Assembly: GCF_014863405.1 (NCBI RefSeq)
Contig: NZ_JACZZA010000015.1
Location: 1-64,000, forward strand
Reading direction: 5' to 3'
DNA length: 64,000 bases
Origin: Dyella acidiphila
GTDB lineage: Bacteria > Pseudomonadota > Gammaproteobacteria > Xanthomonadales > Rhodanobacteraceae
Below are positions 52,859 through 61,972 of the stretch, one piece after another. The notes beneath the pieces are model-generated. The model was not told the DNA's origin. It saw only the letters and a list, made by a program, of their open reading frames with translations, and did no database searches. A program made the translations under genes and the position numbers. Position 1 is the first letter of the stretch. Each line of letters starts with the position of its first letter.

Positions 52859-53532
52859 TGTGCAGCCTTGCCGACGGCTGCCGTGGACGAGCTGGCCGGC
52901 GCCGGCGTGGGCTCGCCGTTGATGGATACGCTTTCGATCAGCACCGGCGGATTGGGCACGTCGGCGGCAAACGGGCCTTGGCCGTGAGTGGGCAGCGCGG
53001 CGATCTTGTCCACCACGTCCATGCCTTTCACCACCTTGCCGAATACGGTGTAGCCCCAGGTGAGACCGCTCTGGTTGCCGACGTAGTCGAGGCGGCGGTC
53101 GTCCACCAGGTTGATGAAGAACTGCGAGGTGCCGGAATTGGGATCCGCGCCGCGCGCCACCGCAACCGTGCCGCGCAGGTTGGACAGGCCGTTGTCGGCT
53201 TCGCTCTGCACCGGCGTATGCGTGCGGCGCGGCTGCAGATCCTTGGTGTACAGGCCGCCCTGGACCAGATAGCCGGGAATCGCGCGATGAAAGGTGGTGC
53301 CGGCGTAGAAGCCTTCATGCGCGTAGCGCAGGAAGTTGGCCACGCTCTTGGGCGATTTGTCCGCGAACAGCTCCAGCTCGATATCGCCTTGCGAGGTATG
53401 CAGCAGCACGACCGGATCGCTCGCCGAAGTCGCCGTGGCAGTGGCGGACGGCTTGGCGGTTTGCGCGATGGCAAGCGGGGTGACGAGCAGGCTGGTCAGG
53501 AGAAGCGAGGCAGTCAGCAGGTGCTTGGGCAT
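52855..53532 (-). CDS. Exported cyclophilin-type peptidyl-prolyl isomerase
   Basis: 225 residues: a signal peptide (LLTASLLLTSLLVTPLAIAQ), a Thr/Ala-rich linker, then the cyclophilin domain (LLHTSQGDIELELFADKSPK, FYAGTTFHRAIPGYLVQGGL, GTVAVARGADPNSGTSQFFI, LTWGYTVFGKVVKGMDV). It folds proteins in the periplasm, PpiA-like, and has a low-complexity C-terminal tail rich in Ala and Pro. It is the first gene of a pair with lpxH. Confidence 0.92.
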   Translation of the reverse strand: MPKHLLTASLLLTSLLVTPLAIAQTAKPSATATATSASDPVVLLHTSQGDIELELFADKSPKSVANFLRYAHEGFYAGTTFHRAIPGYLVQGGLYTKDLQPRRTHTPVQSEADNGLSNLRGTVAVARGADPNSGTSQFFINLVDDRRLDYVGNQSGLTWGYTVFGKVVKGMDVVDKIAALPTHGQGPFAADVPNPPVLIESVSINGEPTPAPASSSTAAVGKAAQ

Positions 53533-53710
53533 GGCGAAATGAGGGGGCGCGGCGGAAATATCCGCGCATGATACGCGGCTGCGGGAGCTTGTGGCTTAAA
53601 GCGGCGGGAACAGGGGGCGGGAGCGGGCAGGAAATTGCGGAACTGCGCCAGCTGTTTCCCCGGTATGCAGCAGGGCTGGATGGCTCCGCATGAAGCCATC
53701 GTCACTCCTC

Positions 53711-53815
53711 TCACCGTCATTCCGGCGAAGGCCGGAGTGACGGTGAGGGGCAGTGTGGTGAGCGGCAAGCGCTGGCAACCCCACCCCGGCCCTCCCCTGC
53801 CAGGCAGGGGAGGGG
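53711..53815. repeat. REP-like elements (families D and E)
   Basis: TCACCGTCATTCCGGCGAAG with its inverse to 53747, and CCCTCCCCTGCCAGGCAGGG with flanks (53776-53815), occupy most of the 300-bp gap between ppx and the cyclophilin gene. No gene is seen in 53533-53834. Confidence 0.8.
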
Positions 53816-53834
53816 GCAAGGCAAGGATTGCGCT

Positions 53835-55352
53835 TTATTGCGCCGACAGCGCCAGCGCCAGGCCCAGTTCCGACAGCGGCGTCACTTCCTGCTCCAGGTC
53901 GGCCTGGCTGAGCGGATGCTGCTCCAGCCATCCGGCCGGCAGCTGCAGCGTAAGGCGCTGGCTGGCGGCGCTCAGGCGCATGGCCGGCAGCGATTCGGCG
54001 CGGCGGGCGCGGCGGAACAGCACGGACAGGCGCAGCAGCGCGGTGATGTGCTTGGCCAGCTGGCGGTAACGCTGGGGCAGGGTGGCGAAGGTGGCTTTGT
54101 CCGGCTTGCGGCGATGCGCTTCCACGATCGCCGCCAGCAGGTGCTGTTCCTGCTTGGAGAAGCCAGCCAGATCGGCGTTGCGCAGGATATAGGCGCCGTG
54201 GTGGTGGTATTGGCTGTGCGCGATGGCCAGGCCGATCTCGTGCACGCGCGCAGCCCAGGACAACCATTCGCGCGCTTCCGCATCGAGCTTCCAGGTGGCG
54301 GCGATCTGGTCGAACAGCATCAGCGCGGTGGATTCCACGCGCCGCGCCTGCGCGCGGTCGACGCCGTAGCGGTTGGCCAGCGCATCGATGCTGGCGGTGC
54401 GCGGATCGCTGCCGCCGGCACGGCCGATCAGATCCCACAGCAGGCCTTCGCGCATCGAGCTTTCGCATACCTGCAGGCGCTGGATGCCGAGCGCGGCGAA
54501 CGCAGCCTCGAAGATCACCATCGCGCCGGCGAATACCGGTGCGCGCTCCTCGCCCAGGCCGGGCAGCTTGAGCGAGCCGATCTGGCCCTGGTCGAGCATG
54601 GCGTCGCGCAGCGTGGCGAGCGAGGCGGGCGTGACGCCGTCATCGGACAGCTTCATGGCCTGCACCACGGCGCCGATCGCCTTGGCGCTGCCGGATGAGC
54701 CATAGGCGTCGGTCCAGCCGGCTTCCAGGTATTCCTCGGAGAACTGCTGCAGCAGCACGCCGATTTCGTCGCGCGCACGCTGCCAGCGCTTGCGCGTGAG
54801 CTTGCCGCCGGGGAAGAAGCGCTGGGTGGAAGCGATGCAGCCGACCTGCACGCTTTCCGTATGCATCGGCGCCAGGCCGCGGCCGATGATGAATTCGGTG
54901 CTGCCGCCGCCGATGTCGATCACCAGCCGCGGGTCGCGTGAGGCGGACAGATCGTGCGCCACGCCCAGAAAGATCAGGCGCCCTTCCTCGCGGCCCGACA
55001 CCACTTCCACCGGATGCCCCAGCGCCGCTTCGGCTGCGGTCAGAAAGGCCTGCGGCGATGCCAGGCGGCGCACCGTATTGGTGGCTACCGCGCGCACGCG
55101 CACGGTAGGGATGCCGGCGATGCGCTGGCCGAACTTGGCCAGGCAGTTGAGCGCGCGGGCACGGTGTTCGGCGTCCAAGGTGCCGTCGGCGCGCAGGCCG
55201 GCCGCCATGCGCACGGTTTCGCGCAGGCGGTCGATCACGCGCGGCTCGCCGTGTTCCATGCGCGCCACCACCATATGAAAACTGTTGGAGCCGATATCGA
55301 CGGCGGCCATCAGCTCGCCGTCCTTGATCTGCATCGGGTCGCCGAGGCTCAC
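53835..55352 (-). CDS. ppx: Exopolyphosphatase Ppx/GppA
   Basis: 505 residues. MAAVDIGSNSFHMVVARM, VVSGREEGRLIFLGV and VIDIGGGSTEFIIGRG form the ASKHA ATPase-like active site, and the C-terminal HD-type helical domain follows (AARVHEIGLAIAHSQYHHHG). It releases phosphate from polyphosphate ends or hydrolyses pppGpp. It starts with GTG 12 nt after the ppk1 stop, in the same operon, so synthesis and breakdown of polyphosphate are encoded together. Confidence 0.93.
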   Translation of the reverse strand: MSLGDPMQIKDGELMAAVDIGSNSFHMVVARMEHGEPRVIDRLRETVRMAAGLRADGTLDAEHRARALNCLAKFGQRIAGIPTVRVRAVATNTVRRLASPQAFLTAAEAALGHPVEVVSGREEGRLIFLGVAHDLSASRDPRLVIDIGGGSTEFIIGRGLAPMHTESVQVGCIASTQRFFPGGKLTRKRWQRARDEIGVLLQQFSEEYLEAGWTDAYGSSGSAKAIGAVVQAMKLSDDGVTPASLATLRDAMLDQGQIGSLKLPGLGEERAPVFAGAMVIFEAAFAALGIQRLQVCESSMREGLLWDLIGRAGGSDPRTASIDALANRYGVDRAQARRVESTALMLFDQIAATWKLDAEAREWLSWAARVHEIGLAIAHSQYHHHGAYILRNADLAGFSKQEQHLLAAIVEAHRRKPDKATFATLPQRYRQLAKHITALLRLSVLFRRARRAESLPAMRLSAASQRLTLQLPAGWLEQHPLSQADLEQEVTPLSELGLALALSAQ

Positions 55353-55364
55353 GCGGGGCTCCTG

Positions 55365-57524
55365 TTAATGGCTTGCTGCAGTTCCCTCTCCCCGCGGGGA
55401 GGAGGGCGCAATGCTGGCGCTGAGATTCGCCAGCAAGGTTTCCTGCGCCGAATGCGGCGGCTGTTCGCCGGGCGTGGCGCGGGTGTAGCGGCCCTGGCTA
55501 TCCAGCAGCCAGGCTTGCGTATTGTCGGCCAGATAATTGGCCAGCGTTTCGTCGTAGACGCGCTTGGCCAGCGCCGGATCGAGGATCGGAAAGGCCACCT
55601 CGATGCGGCGCATCAGGTTGCGTTCCATCCAGTCGGCGCTGGCGCAGTAGATTTCCGGCTGGCCGTCGTTGCCGAACCAGTACACGCGACTGTGTTCCAG
55701 GAAACGCCCGACGATGGAGCGCACGCGGATCCGCTCGGATCCGCCCACAATGCCCGGCCGCAAGGTGCACGCGCCGCGCACGATCAGGTCGATTTCCACG
55801 CCGGCTTGCGCCGCGGCGTACAGGGCTTCGATCACATGCGCCTCGTTCAGCGCATTGAGCTTGGCCACAATGCGCGCCGGACGCCCATGGCGTGCATGCT
55901 CGGCTTCGCGCTCGATCTTCGCCACCACGCTCTTGTACAGCGTGAACGGCGAATGCAGCAGGCGCTTGAGGCTGATGGTGGGGCCCAGGCCGGACAGCTG
56001 CTGGAATACCTTGTGCAGGTCCTCGCCGATTTCCGGATCGGCGGTCATCAGGCCGATATCGGTGTACAGGCGGCTGTTGCTCTGGTGGTAGTTGCCGGTG
56101 GACAGATGCACATAGCGGCGCAGATGGCTGTTCTCGCGCCGCACGATCAGCATCATCTTGGCGTGCGTCTTGAAGCCCACCACGCCGTATACCACCTGCA
56201 CGCCGGCTTCCTGCAGGCGCTCGGCCAGGCGGATATTGGCTTCTTCGTCGAAGCGCGCGCGCAGCTCGATCACCACCGTGACATCTTTGCCGTTGCGCGC
56301 CGCTTCCACCAGCAGGTCGACCAGCGGGGTGTCCTTGCCGGCGCGGTACAGCGTCTGCTTGATCGCCAGCACGTCCGGATCCTGCACGGCTTCGCGCAGC
56401 AGGTCGATCACCGCGTTGAAGGATTCGTAGGGGTGGTGCAGCAGGATGTCGCGCTGGCTGAGCGTATCGAACAGGCGCTTCTTGACCGGGCCGAAGGCGG
56501 CCGGGATCGATGGCGTAAAGCGCGGGAATTTCAGCTCCGGGCGCTCGATTTCGTCGTACACCAGGCCCAGGCGGATGATGTTGACCGGGCCGTCGCAGCG
56601 GTAGACGTCGGTTTCTTCCAGCTCGAAGTTGCTGATCAGCATCGACACGATCGACTGCGGGCAGTCGTTGCCGATTTCCAGCCGCACCGGACGCGCATAG
56701 CCGCGGCCGACCAATTCTTCGGTGAGCGCGCGCGCCAGGTTGTCGACTTCTTCTTCAACGATCAGCTCGCTGTTGCGCGTGACCCGGAACTGATACGCGC
56801 CGGCTACCTTGAAGCCGGGGAACATCAGGTCCGCGAAGGCCTGCAGCAACTCGGCCAGGAATACGAAGTGATCGCCCTCGCCGCTGACTTCGTTGGGGAT
56901 GCGGATGATGCGCGGCAGCGAGCGTGGCGCGCGCACCAGCGCCATATGGCCCTCATGGCCGAACGCATCGCGGCCTTGCAGCACCACGGCGATATTGAGC
57001 GTCTTGTTGAGAATGCGCGGGAACGGATGCGCCGGATCCAGGCCCAGCGGCGACAGCACCGGCAGCACTTCGTTTTCGAAATAGCCTTGCAGCCAGCGGC
57101 GCTGGCGGCTGCTCCACTGCTTGTGCGTGAGGAAATGGATATTTTCGGCGGTGAGCGCCGGGCCCAGTTCTTCCTGCCAGGCGGCATATTGCGCGCGGGT
57201 CAGGTCCAGCACGCCCTCGCGGATCCGCGACAGCAGTTCGCCGGAGGCGATGCCGTCGGGCCCCGGGGCGGCAGAGCCGAACTGATGGCGCTGTTTGAGC
57301 ATGGCCACGCGCACTTCGAAGAACTCGTCGAGGTTGCTGGCCACGATGCTCAGGTAGCGCAGGCGCTCCAGCAGCGGAATGCCCGGATCGCGCGCCTGCG
57401 CGAGCACACGGACATTGAATTCCAGGGCGCCCAGTTCGCGGTTGAGAAACAGCTCGGGCTGGGGCGGTTCGGTGATGACGGGTTGGATGGCTTGGCGGCG
57501 CGGCATCCGGCCATTTTTACTCAT
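55365..57524 (-). CDS. ppk1: Polyphosphate kinase 1
   Basis: 719 residues. FLNRELGALEFNVRVLAQA opens the protein, VTVVIELRARFDEEANIRLAE and YVHLSTGNYHQSNSRLYTD carry catalytic elements (autophosphorylated His region), and SIVGRFLEHSRVYWFGND the second conserved His. It makes polyphosphate from ATP at the membrane. The last residues (SSPRGEGTAASH) are encoded by a family C REP (55383-55407), so the natural C-terminus was altered by a repeat. No ribosome site is visible and the ATG sits in the loop of a perfect 8-bp hairpin (57507-57532). Confidence 0.95.
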   Translation of the reverse strand: MSKNGRMPRRQAIQPVITEPPQPELFLNRELGALEFNVRVLAQARDPGIPLLERLRYLSIVASNLDEFFEVRVAMLKQRHQFGSAAPGPDGIASGELLSRIREGVLDLTRAQYAAWQEELGPALTAENIHFLTHKQWSSRQRRWLQGYFENEVLPVLSPLGLDPAHPFPRILNKTLNIAVVLQGRDAFGHEGHMALVRAPRSLPRIIRIPNEVSGEGDHFVFLAELLQAFADLMFPGFKVAGAYQFRVTRNSELIVEEEVDNLARALTEELVGRGYARPVRLEIGNDCPQSIVSMLISNFELEETDVYRCDGPVNIIRLGLVYDEIERPELKFPRFTPSIPAAFGPVKKRLFDTLSQRDILLHHPYESFNAVIDLLREAVQDPDVLAIKQTLYRAGKDTPLVDLLVEAARNGKDVTVVIELRARFDEEANIRLAERLQEAGVQVVYGVVGFKTHAKMMLIVRRENSHLRRYVHLSTGNYHQSNSRLYTDIGLMTADPEIGEDLHKVFQQLSGLGPTISLKRLLHSPFTLYKSVVAKIEREAEHARHGRPARIVAKLNALNEAHVIEALYAAAQAGVEIDLIVRGACTLRPGIVGGSERIRVRSIVGRFLEHSRVYWFGNDGQPEIYCASADWMERNLMRRIEVAFPILDPALAKRVYDETLANYLADNTQAWLLDSQGRYTRATPGEQPPHSAQETLLANLSASIAPSSPRGEGTAASH
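55383..55407. repeat. REP-like element (family C) inside the ppk1 3' end
   Basis: CCCTCTCCCCGCGGGGAGGA followed by GGGCG is a member of the CTCTCCCC/GGGGAGAG family. It is the one copy that lies in a coding sequence and supplies the last codons of ppk1. Confidence 0.75.
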
Positions 57525-57591
57525 ATGGCCGGTGGCGACTATGTCTTTGCAAGAAATGATTCAAAATTTTGTAACGACTCAATAGCGCCGC

Positions 57592-57676
57592 CGTAGGTTG
57601 GGTAAGCGCAGCGTAACCCAACGATCTGTCTTCGTAGCGACATCGTTGGGTTACGCTGCGCTTACCCAACCTACGC
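57592..57676. repeat. Head-to-head pair of family B REPs
   Basis: CGTAGGTTGGGTAAGCGCAG...AACCCAACG and its inverse (57643-57676) with about 20 nt between them form an 85-nt near-perfect palindrome between phoR and ppk1. It probably isolates ppk1 from phoBR transcription. Confidence 0.85.
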
Positions 57677-57694
57677 CGGCTATGGCGTTCTCGG

Positions 57695-58999
57695 TCAGTG
57701 GCTTTCCAGCGTCTTGGTCTCGTGCACCTCAGGCGCCAGCAGACGCTCGCGCCCGAAGCAGCAGGTGAAGGTGGAGCCCTGGCCCGGCGTGCTGCGGATA
57801 TCCAGTCGCGCCTGATGCAGCCCCAGTACGTGTTTGACGATCGACAGGCCCAGTCCGGTGCCGCCGCTGTCGCGCGAACGGCTGGACGACACGCGATAGA
57901 AGCGTTCGGTCAGGCGCGACAGGTGATCGGCCGGAATGCCGTAGCCGGTATCGCTCACCGAGTAATTGGCGCCGTCGGCAGTGCGTTCCCAACGAATGGT
58001 GATGCGCCCGCCGGTGGGGGTGTAGCGCACGGCATTGCTGACCAGGTTGGACAGCGCGCTGTGCAGGTCCTTGGGCGAGCCGAGCAGATCCAGTTCGGCG
58101 GAGGATTCCAGGCTGATGCTGTGACGGCCTTGGCTGAGCGCTTCGGCTTCCTTGCGCAAGGTGGCCAGCAGCGGCGCCATCGGCACGCGCTCCTCGCTGA
58201 CGTGATCCTGCGTTTCCAGGCGCGAGAGGGTCAGCAGGTCTTCCACGATCTGGCCCATGCGCTTGGACTGCGCACGCATTTCGTTGAGTACCGGCGCCAG
58301 ATGCGGCACATCTTCCGGATCGAGCAATTCCAGATAACCGTGGATCACCGTCAGCGGCGTGCGCAATTCGTGCGACACGTTGGCGACGAAATCGCGGCGG
58401 ATCTGCTCCAGCCGCGACATGTGGCTGATATCGCGCGCCAGCAGCAGGCGCTGGCGCTGGCCGAACGGCAGCATGGTCACGTTGATGTGGCGGCTGGGCT
58501 GCCCGGGCGCGCTGACGTCGTTGAGCGGCTCCGGCGAGGTTTCCTGCAGCCAGCCGGCCAGTTCGGAATTGTGCAGCTTGTCTTTCAGCACCACGCCGCG
58601 GTCCTGCGGACGGCGCAGGCCGAGCAGGCTTTCGGCGGCATGATTGAACCAGCGCACATGCTGCTCTTGGTCGAGCAACACGATCGCATCCGGCAGGCTG
58701 CCGGCGGCGCGGCGCAGGTCATGCAGGTTGGCGGCTAGGCGACGGGAACGCATCATGAATCGGTCATGCCGGGGTTGGTCGGGGTCCACGTAGGGTTCGG
58801 GGGAGCGCGAACTCATCATGGGCTTAGCAATGTGACGCAAGTGCGTCAGTAGCAAGACAATCTCTGCTACAGCGACCGCCGCCACACCGGCTGTCGCGTG
58901 ATTGCCCAGGAGCCAGCCGAGCACGCCGCCGGCGAGCAGGCCGGCAAGCAGTGCAAGCGGAAGTTTCCAGGCGTTGGAGGCTGGGGACATGGGCGGCAT
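57695..58999 (-). CDS. phoR: Phosphate regulon sensor histidine kinase PhoR
   Basis: 434 residues. Two N-terminal membrane helices (LPLALLAGLLAGGVLGWLLG and the following AGVAAVAVAEIVLLLTH) are followed by a charged region, a PAS domain (LPDAIVLLDQEQHVRWFNHA), the dimerisation helix with its His (DFVANVSHELRTPLTVIHGY) and the ATPase domain (SGGTGLGLSIVKHVL). It phosphorylates PhoB when phosphate is scarce. The ATG at 58999 is used; a GTG precedes it. It is cotranscribed with phoB. Confidence 0.93.
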   Translation of the reverse strand: MPPMSPASNAWKLPLALLAGLLAGGVLGWLLGNHATAGVAAVAVAEIVLLLTHLRHIAKPMMSSRSPEPYVDPDQPRHDRFMMRSRRLAANLHDLRRAAGSLPDAIVLLDQEQHVRWFNHAAESLLGLRRPQDRGVVLKDKLHNSELAGWLQETSPEPLNDVSAPGQPSRHINVTMLPFGQRQRLLLARDISHMSRLEQIRRDFVANVSHELRTPLTVIHGYLELLDPEDVPHLAPVLNEMRAQSKRMGQIVEDLLTLSRLETQDHVSEERVPMAPLLATLRKEAEALSQGRHSISLESSAELDLLGSPKDLHSALSNLVSNAVRYTPTGGRITIRWERTADGANYSVSDTGYGIPADHLSRLTERFYRVSSSRSRDSGGTGLGLSIVKHVLGLHQARLDIRSTPGQGSTFTCCFGRERLLAPEVHETKTLESH

Positions 59000-59092
59000 C
59001 ACCGGGAACGGAGGAGCGTGGGGCGGGAATGGTAGAAGCTTTTGCAGTCCCGACTTGTCACGCTATCCGATCTCCGGTTGCTGATGCGCACC

Positions 59093-59782
59093 TTAAGGGC
59101 TGGCCGAGAACCGATAGCCGGCGCCGCGCACGGTCTGCACCATCTCTTCCAGCTTCCACGGCTCCAGCGTCTTGCGCAGGCGGCGGATATGCACGTCGAC
59201 CGTGCGCTCCTCCACATACACGCTGCCGCCCCATACATGGTCGAGCAGCTGCGCGCGCGAGTAGACGCGCTCCGGATGGGTCATGAAGAAATACAGCAGG
59301 CGATATTCGGTGGGGCCGATCGGTACCGGCTCGTCGCCCGCAAACACGCGGTGCGCCGGGCCATCGATGCGCAGCCGGCCCAGTTCCACCATGCCCGAAC
59401 CATCGTCGCCCTGGCTGCGGCGCAGCACGGCCTTGATGCGGGCGATCAGCTCGCGGGTGGAGAAGGGCTTCACCACGTAGTCGTCCACGCCTGCTTCCAG
59501 GCCGTTGACGCGATCCATTTCCTCGCCGCGGGCGGTGAGCATGATGATCGGCACTTCGCGGCTCAGTTCTTCCTTGCGCAGGCGGCGGGCCAGATCCAGG
59601 CCGCTGGTGCCGGGCAGCATCCAGTCCAGCAGGATCAGATCCGGCACCTGCTCGGCAATCGACATCTGGGCGGTGCGTGCGTCGGCAGCCTGGGCGGTAT
59701 CCATGCCGGCCTTGCGCAGGGCGAAAGCGACCATGTCGCGGATGGAGGCTTCGTCTTCAACAATAAGGATGCGTTTGTGCAC
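59093..59782 (-). CDS. phoB: Phosphate regulon response regulator PhoB
   Basis: 229 residues. The receiver has [36 protein letters not shown] (phosphoacceptor Asp about 53), [11 protein letters not shown] and [10 protein letters not shown]. The winged-helix output domain reads [20 protein letters not shown] through [18 protein letters not shown] and [15 protein letters not shown] is diagnostic for PhoB. The GTG start lies 91 nt before the stop-side neighbour bepA. It activates Pho-box promoters, likely including ppk1-ppx downstream. Confidence 0.95.
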   Translation of the reverse strand: MHKRILIVEDEASIRDMVAFALRKAGMDTAQAADARTAQMSIAEQVPDLILLDWMLPGTSGLDLARRLRKEELSREVPIIMLTARGEEMDRVNGLEAGVDDYVVKPFSTRELIARIKAVLRRSQGDDGSGMVELGRLRIDGPAHRVFAGDEPVPIGPTEYRLLYFFMTHPERVYSRAQLLDHVWGGSVYVEERTVDVHIRRLRKTLEPWKLEEMVQTVRGAGYRFSASP

Positions 59783-59890
59783 GCTGGGTCCGGTCGGGGT
59801 GGCCTATGACGCAAATATTGCAGCGGTGAAATGTTACGCGGCAATGACAATGCCAGAAAAAGCCGTCACGGACAGGAATATTCACCTACA

Positions 59891-61591
59891 TTAATGCACC
59901 ACATCGCCCAGGCCGTAGCAGATTTTGCCGCTGCATGACGTCTTGGCGTCGAGTTGCTGGCCCTGGTTGTTGCCGTCCGGATTGTCGTCCGTGGCCACCC
60001 GGCGCTTGCGCAATTCCATCACCAGCGGGGTGATTTCGGCGATATGCGCCTGGATGCGGGCGCGGGCGTAGTAGTCCAGGTCCGGGCGCTTGAGCAGGCC
60101 CTTGAGCTGCTCCATCGCATCGAACGGCCGGCCGGACAGATAACTGGCCTGGGCGTAGGCCTCCCCGGAGCGCACGCTGTCGCCGGCCTTTTCGCTGGCC
60201 TTGGCGTAGGCGGTAAACAGGTCCGGTTCGTCGGTGTCTTCCAGCATCGGGCGCAGCATGCCGGCGGCCTGCGCGGCCTGGGCCTTGCTGCCGCCCACGG
60301 TCAGCGCATTGGCGTAGGCCACGCCGATCGCCTTGTTGCGCGGGGACTGGGCGTTCAGGGTGGCGTAGAGGTCCAGCGCCGCACTGCGCTCCCCGGCCTG
60401 CAGGCGGGCATCGGCCATGGCCAGGCGCAGCACCAGGCTATTGGGGAATTTGGCCAGCAGCGGCTGCAGCTGGGGAACGGCTTTGGCGCCCTGGCCGCTG
60501 CGGGTCAGGGCCAGGGCGTAGCCGTAGTAGTTCTCGGGCGTGCGATAGGCGCCATCCTGGCGGGCCAGCAGGTCGCCGTAATACGTGCTCATGCGGTACG
60601 GGTCGTCGGACAGCACACGCACGCGCTCGCGCATCAGCAGGTACGTATTCGGGCCCGGCGTGCTGCCGGTGGCGGCGGCGAGGGTGGTGGGATCCTTCAC
60701 ATAGGCGATCGGCGCGGTCTGCTGCGACCAGCTTTTCTTGTCGAGCAGGTTGCCGGTGGGCTGCGATTTCTGCTCGGCGATCAAGGTATCGGCACGTGCC
60801 TTGGCGTCGGCGATGCGCTGGGCGGTGACCGGGTGATCCTGCAGCAGCGAGGGCACGTTGATGCCGCCGGAATCGGCGCTCATCACGTCTTCCATGCGGC
60901 CGAAAAAGCCGGCCATGGCGTTGGGATCGAAGCCCGCCTTGGTCAGCGTGAGAATGCCGGTGCGGTCCGCCTCGGCTTCATCCTTGCGGGTGAAGTTGAT
61001 TTCTTTCTGCATGATCGCGCCCTGGCCGCCCAGCAGTGCGGCCGCTGCCGCCTGGCCGCCCGCCGCGCCGCCCGCGGCAATCGCACCGAGCGCCACCAGC
61101 GCCATCAGCGGCGTGTCCTTCTTGGCTGATTCGTAGGCGCGCTGCAGATGGTTCTGCGTGATGTGGCCGATTTCGTGCGCCATCACCGCAGCCAGCTCGT
61201 CCTCGTTGCGGGTGATGATGATCAGGCCCGAATTGATGCCGATATAGCCGCCCGGCGCGGAGAACGCGTTGATCTCCGGATCCTTGGCGATAAAGAACGC
61301 GAAGTGATCCTTGGGCTTGGCCGAATTAGAGACCAGGCGGAAGCCGAGGCTGTTGATGTAGTCGTCCAGCAGCGGATCGTTCACCACCATGTCCAGCGCG
61401 CGCATCTGCTGCAGCATCATCGCGCCGTAGTCCTGCGCCTCCTGCGGCGAGATCAGTGCATTGGCCGAACTGCCCAGGTCCGGCAGGCGGATGTCGTCCG
61501 GCTTGTCCTGGGCGCCGGCCGCCGTGGTCAGGCCGGCCATCAGCAGCACGGTCAGCAGGTGTTTACGGAGGTGTCGTGGTGCCATGGTCAT
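59891..61591 (-). CDS. bepA: M48 metalloprotease with TPR repeats (BepA-like)
   Basis: 566 residues with a signal peptide (LLTVLLMAGLTTAAGAQ). VMAHEIGHITQNHLQRAY is the zinc HExxH, with the third ligand in DEAEADRTGILTLTKAG. The C-terminal half is TPR-like (LALTRSGQGAKAVPQLQPLL, AGERSAALDLYATLNAQ). BepA clears stalled LptD and other barrel proteins in the periplasm. It is about 80 residues longer than E. coli BepA and ends with a Cys-containing tail. Starts at 61591 or 61585 are equally possible. Confidence 0.88.
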   Translation of the reverse strand: MTMAPRHLRKHLLTVLLMAGLTTAAGAQDKPDDIRLPDLGSSANALISPQEAQDYGAMMLQQMRALDMVVNDPLLDDYINSLGFRLVSNSAKPKDHFAFFIAKDPEINAFSAPGGYIGINSGLIIITRNEDELAAVMAHEIGHITQNHLQRAYESAKKDTPLMALVALGAIAAGGAAGGQAAAAALLGGQGAIMQKEINFTRKDEAEADRTGILTLTKAGFDPNAMAGFFGRMEDVMSADSGGINVPSLLQDHPVTAQRIADAKARADTLIAEQKSQPTGNLLDKKSWSQQTAPIAYVKDPTTLAAATGSTPGPNTYLLMRERVRVLSDDPYRMSTYYGDLLARQDGAYRTPENYYGYALALTRSGQGAKAVPQLQPLLAKFPNSLVLRLAMADARLQAGERSAALDLYATLNAQSPRNKAIGVAYANALTVGGSKAQAAQAAGMLRPMLEDTDEPDLFTAYAKASEKAGDSVRSGEAYAQASYLSGRPFDAMEQLKGLLKRPDLDYYARARIQAHIAEITPLVMELRKRRVATDDNPDGNNQGQQLDAKTSCSGKICYGLGDVVH

Positions 61592-61708
61592 AGATCGACG
61601 ACAATATCAGCTGGGACCTTTCGATTGGGTTGCAGTTCAGTCTCAACCGCTTGTTTTGCAGGCCTGCCACCGCCATTTACGGCGCAAGTAATTCCGGAGT
61701 TTTTCGCG

Positions 61709-61972
61709 ATGTCCAAGATCGAAGTCTATTCCACCGCGGTATGCCCTTACTGCGTGGCCGCCAAGAACCTGCTGAAGGCCAAGGGCCTGCATTGGGAGGA
61801 GGTGCGCGTGGACACCGATCCGGCGCAGCGCGACGCCATGCTCCAGCGCAGCGGCGGCCGCCGCACGGTGCCGCAGATCTTCGTCAACGATCAGTACGTG
61901 GGCGGTTATGACGACCTGGTCGCCGCCGATCGCAGCGGCAAGCTGGCGCAACTGCTGGGAGAGTCTGCATGA
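61709..61972 (+). CDS. grxC: Glutaredoxin 3
   Basis: 87 residues: a thioredoxin fold with the dithiol active site CPYC (C12, C15), RTVPQIFVNDQYVGGYDDL (cis-Pro and glutathione site) and a short last helix. It reduces protein and glutathione mixed disulfides. It overlaps the next gene by 4 nt (ATGA), suggesting a joint redox function. Confidence 0.94.
   Translation: MSKIEVYSTAVCPYCVAAKNLLKAKGLHWEEVRVDTDPAQRDAMLQRSGGRRTVPQIFVNDQYVGGYDDLVAADRSGKLAQLLGESA

Noticed and set aside
57545-57585. Possible Pho box before ppk1
   Set aside because: The AT-rich stretch (TTACAAAATTTTGAATCA) lacks a clear pair of CTGTCA-like half sites.
54954-57596. Plus-strand open frame of 880 codons across ppk1/ppx
   Set aside because: It is antisense to two well-supported genes, has low-complexity His/Gln/Arg/Ala composition and no family motif; it is an artefact of high GC.
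59826-59855. Possible Pho box before phoB (TTGTCAT-TGCC-GCGTAAC on the minus strand)
   Set aside because: Only the first half matches CTGTCAT well; the second half agrees at about four of seven positions, too weak to call.
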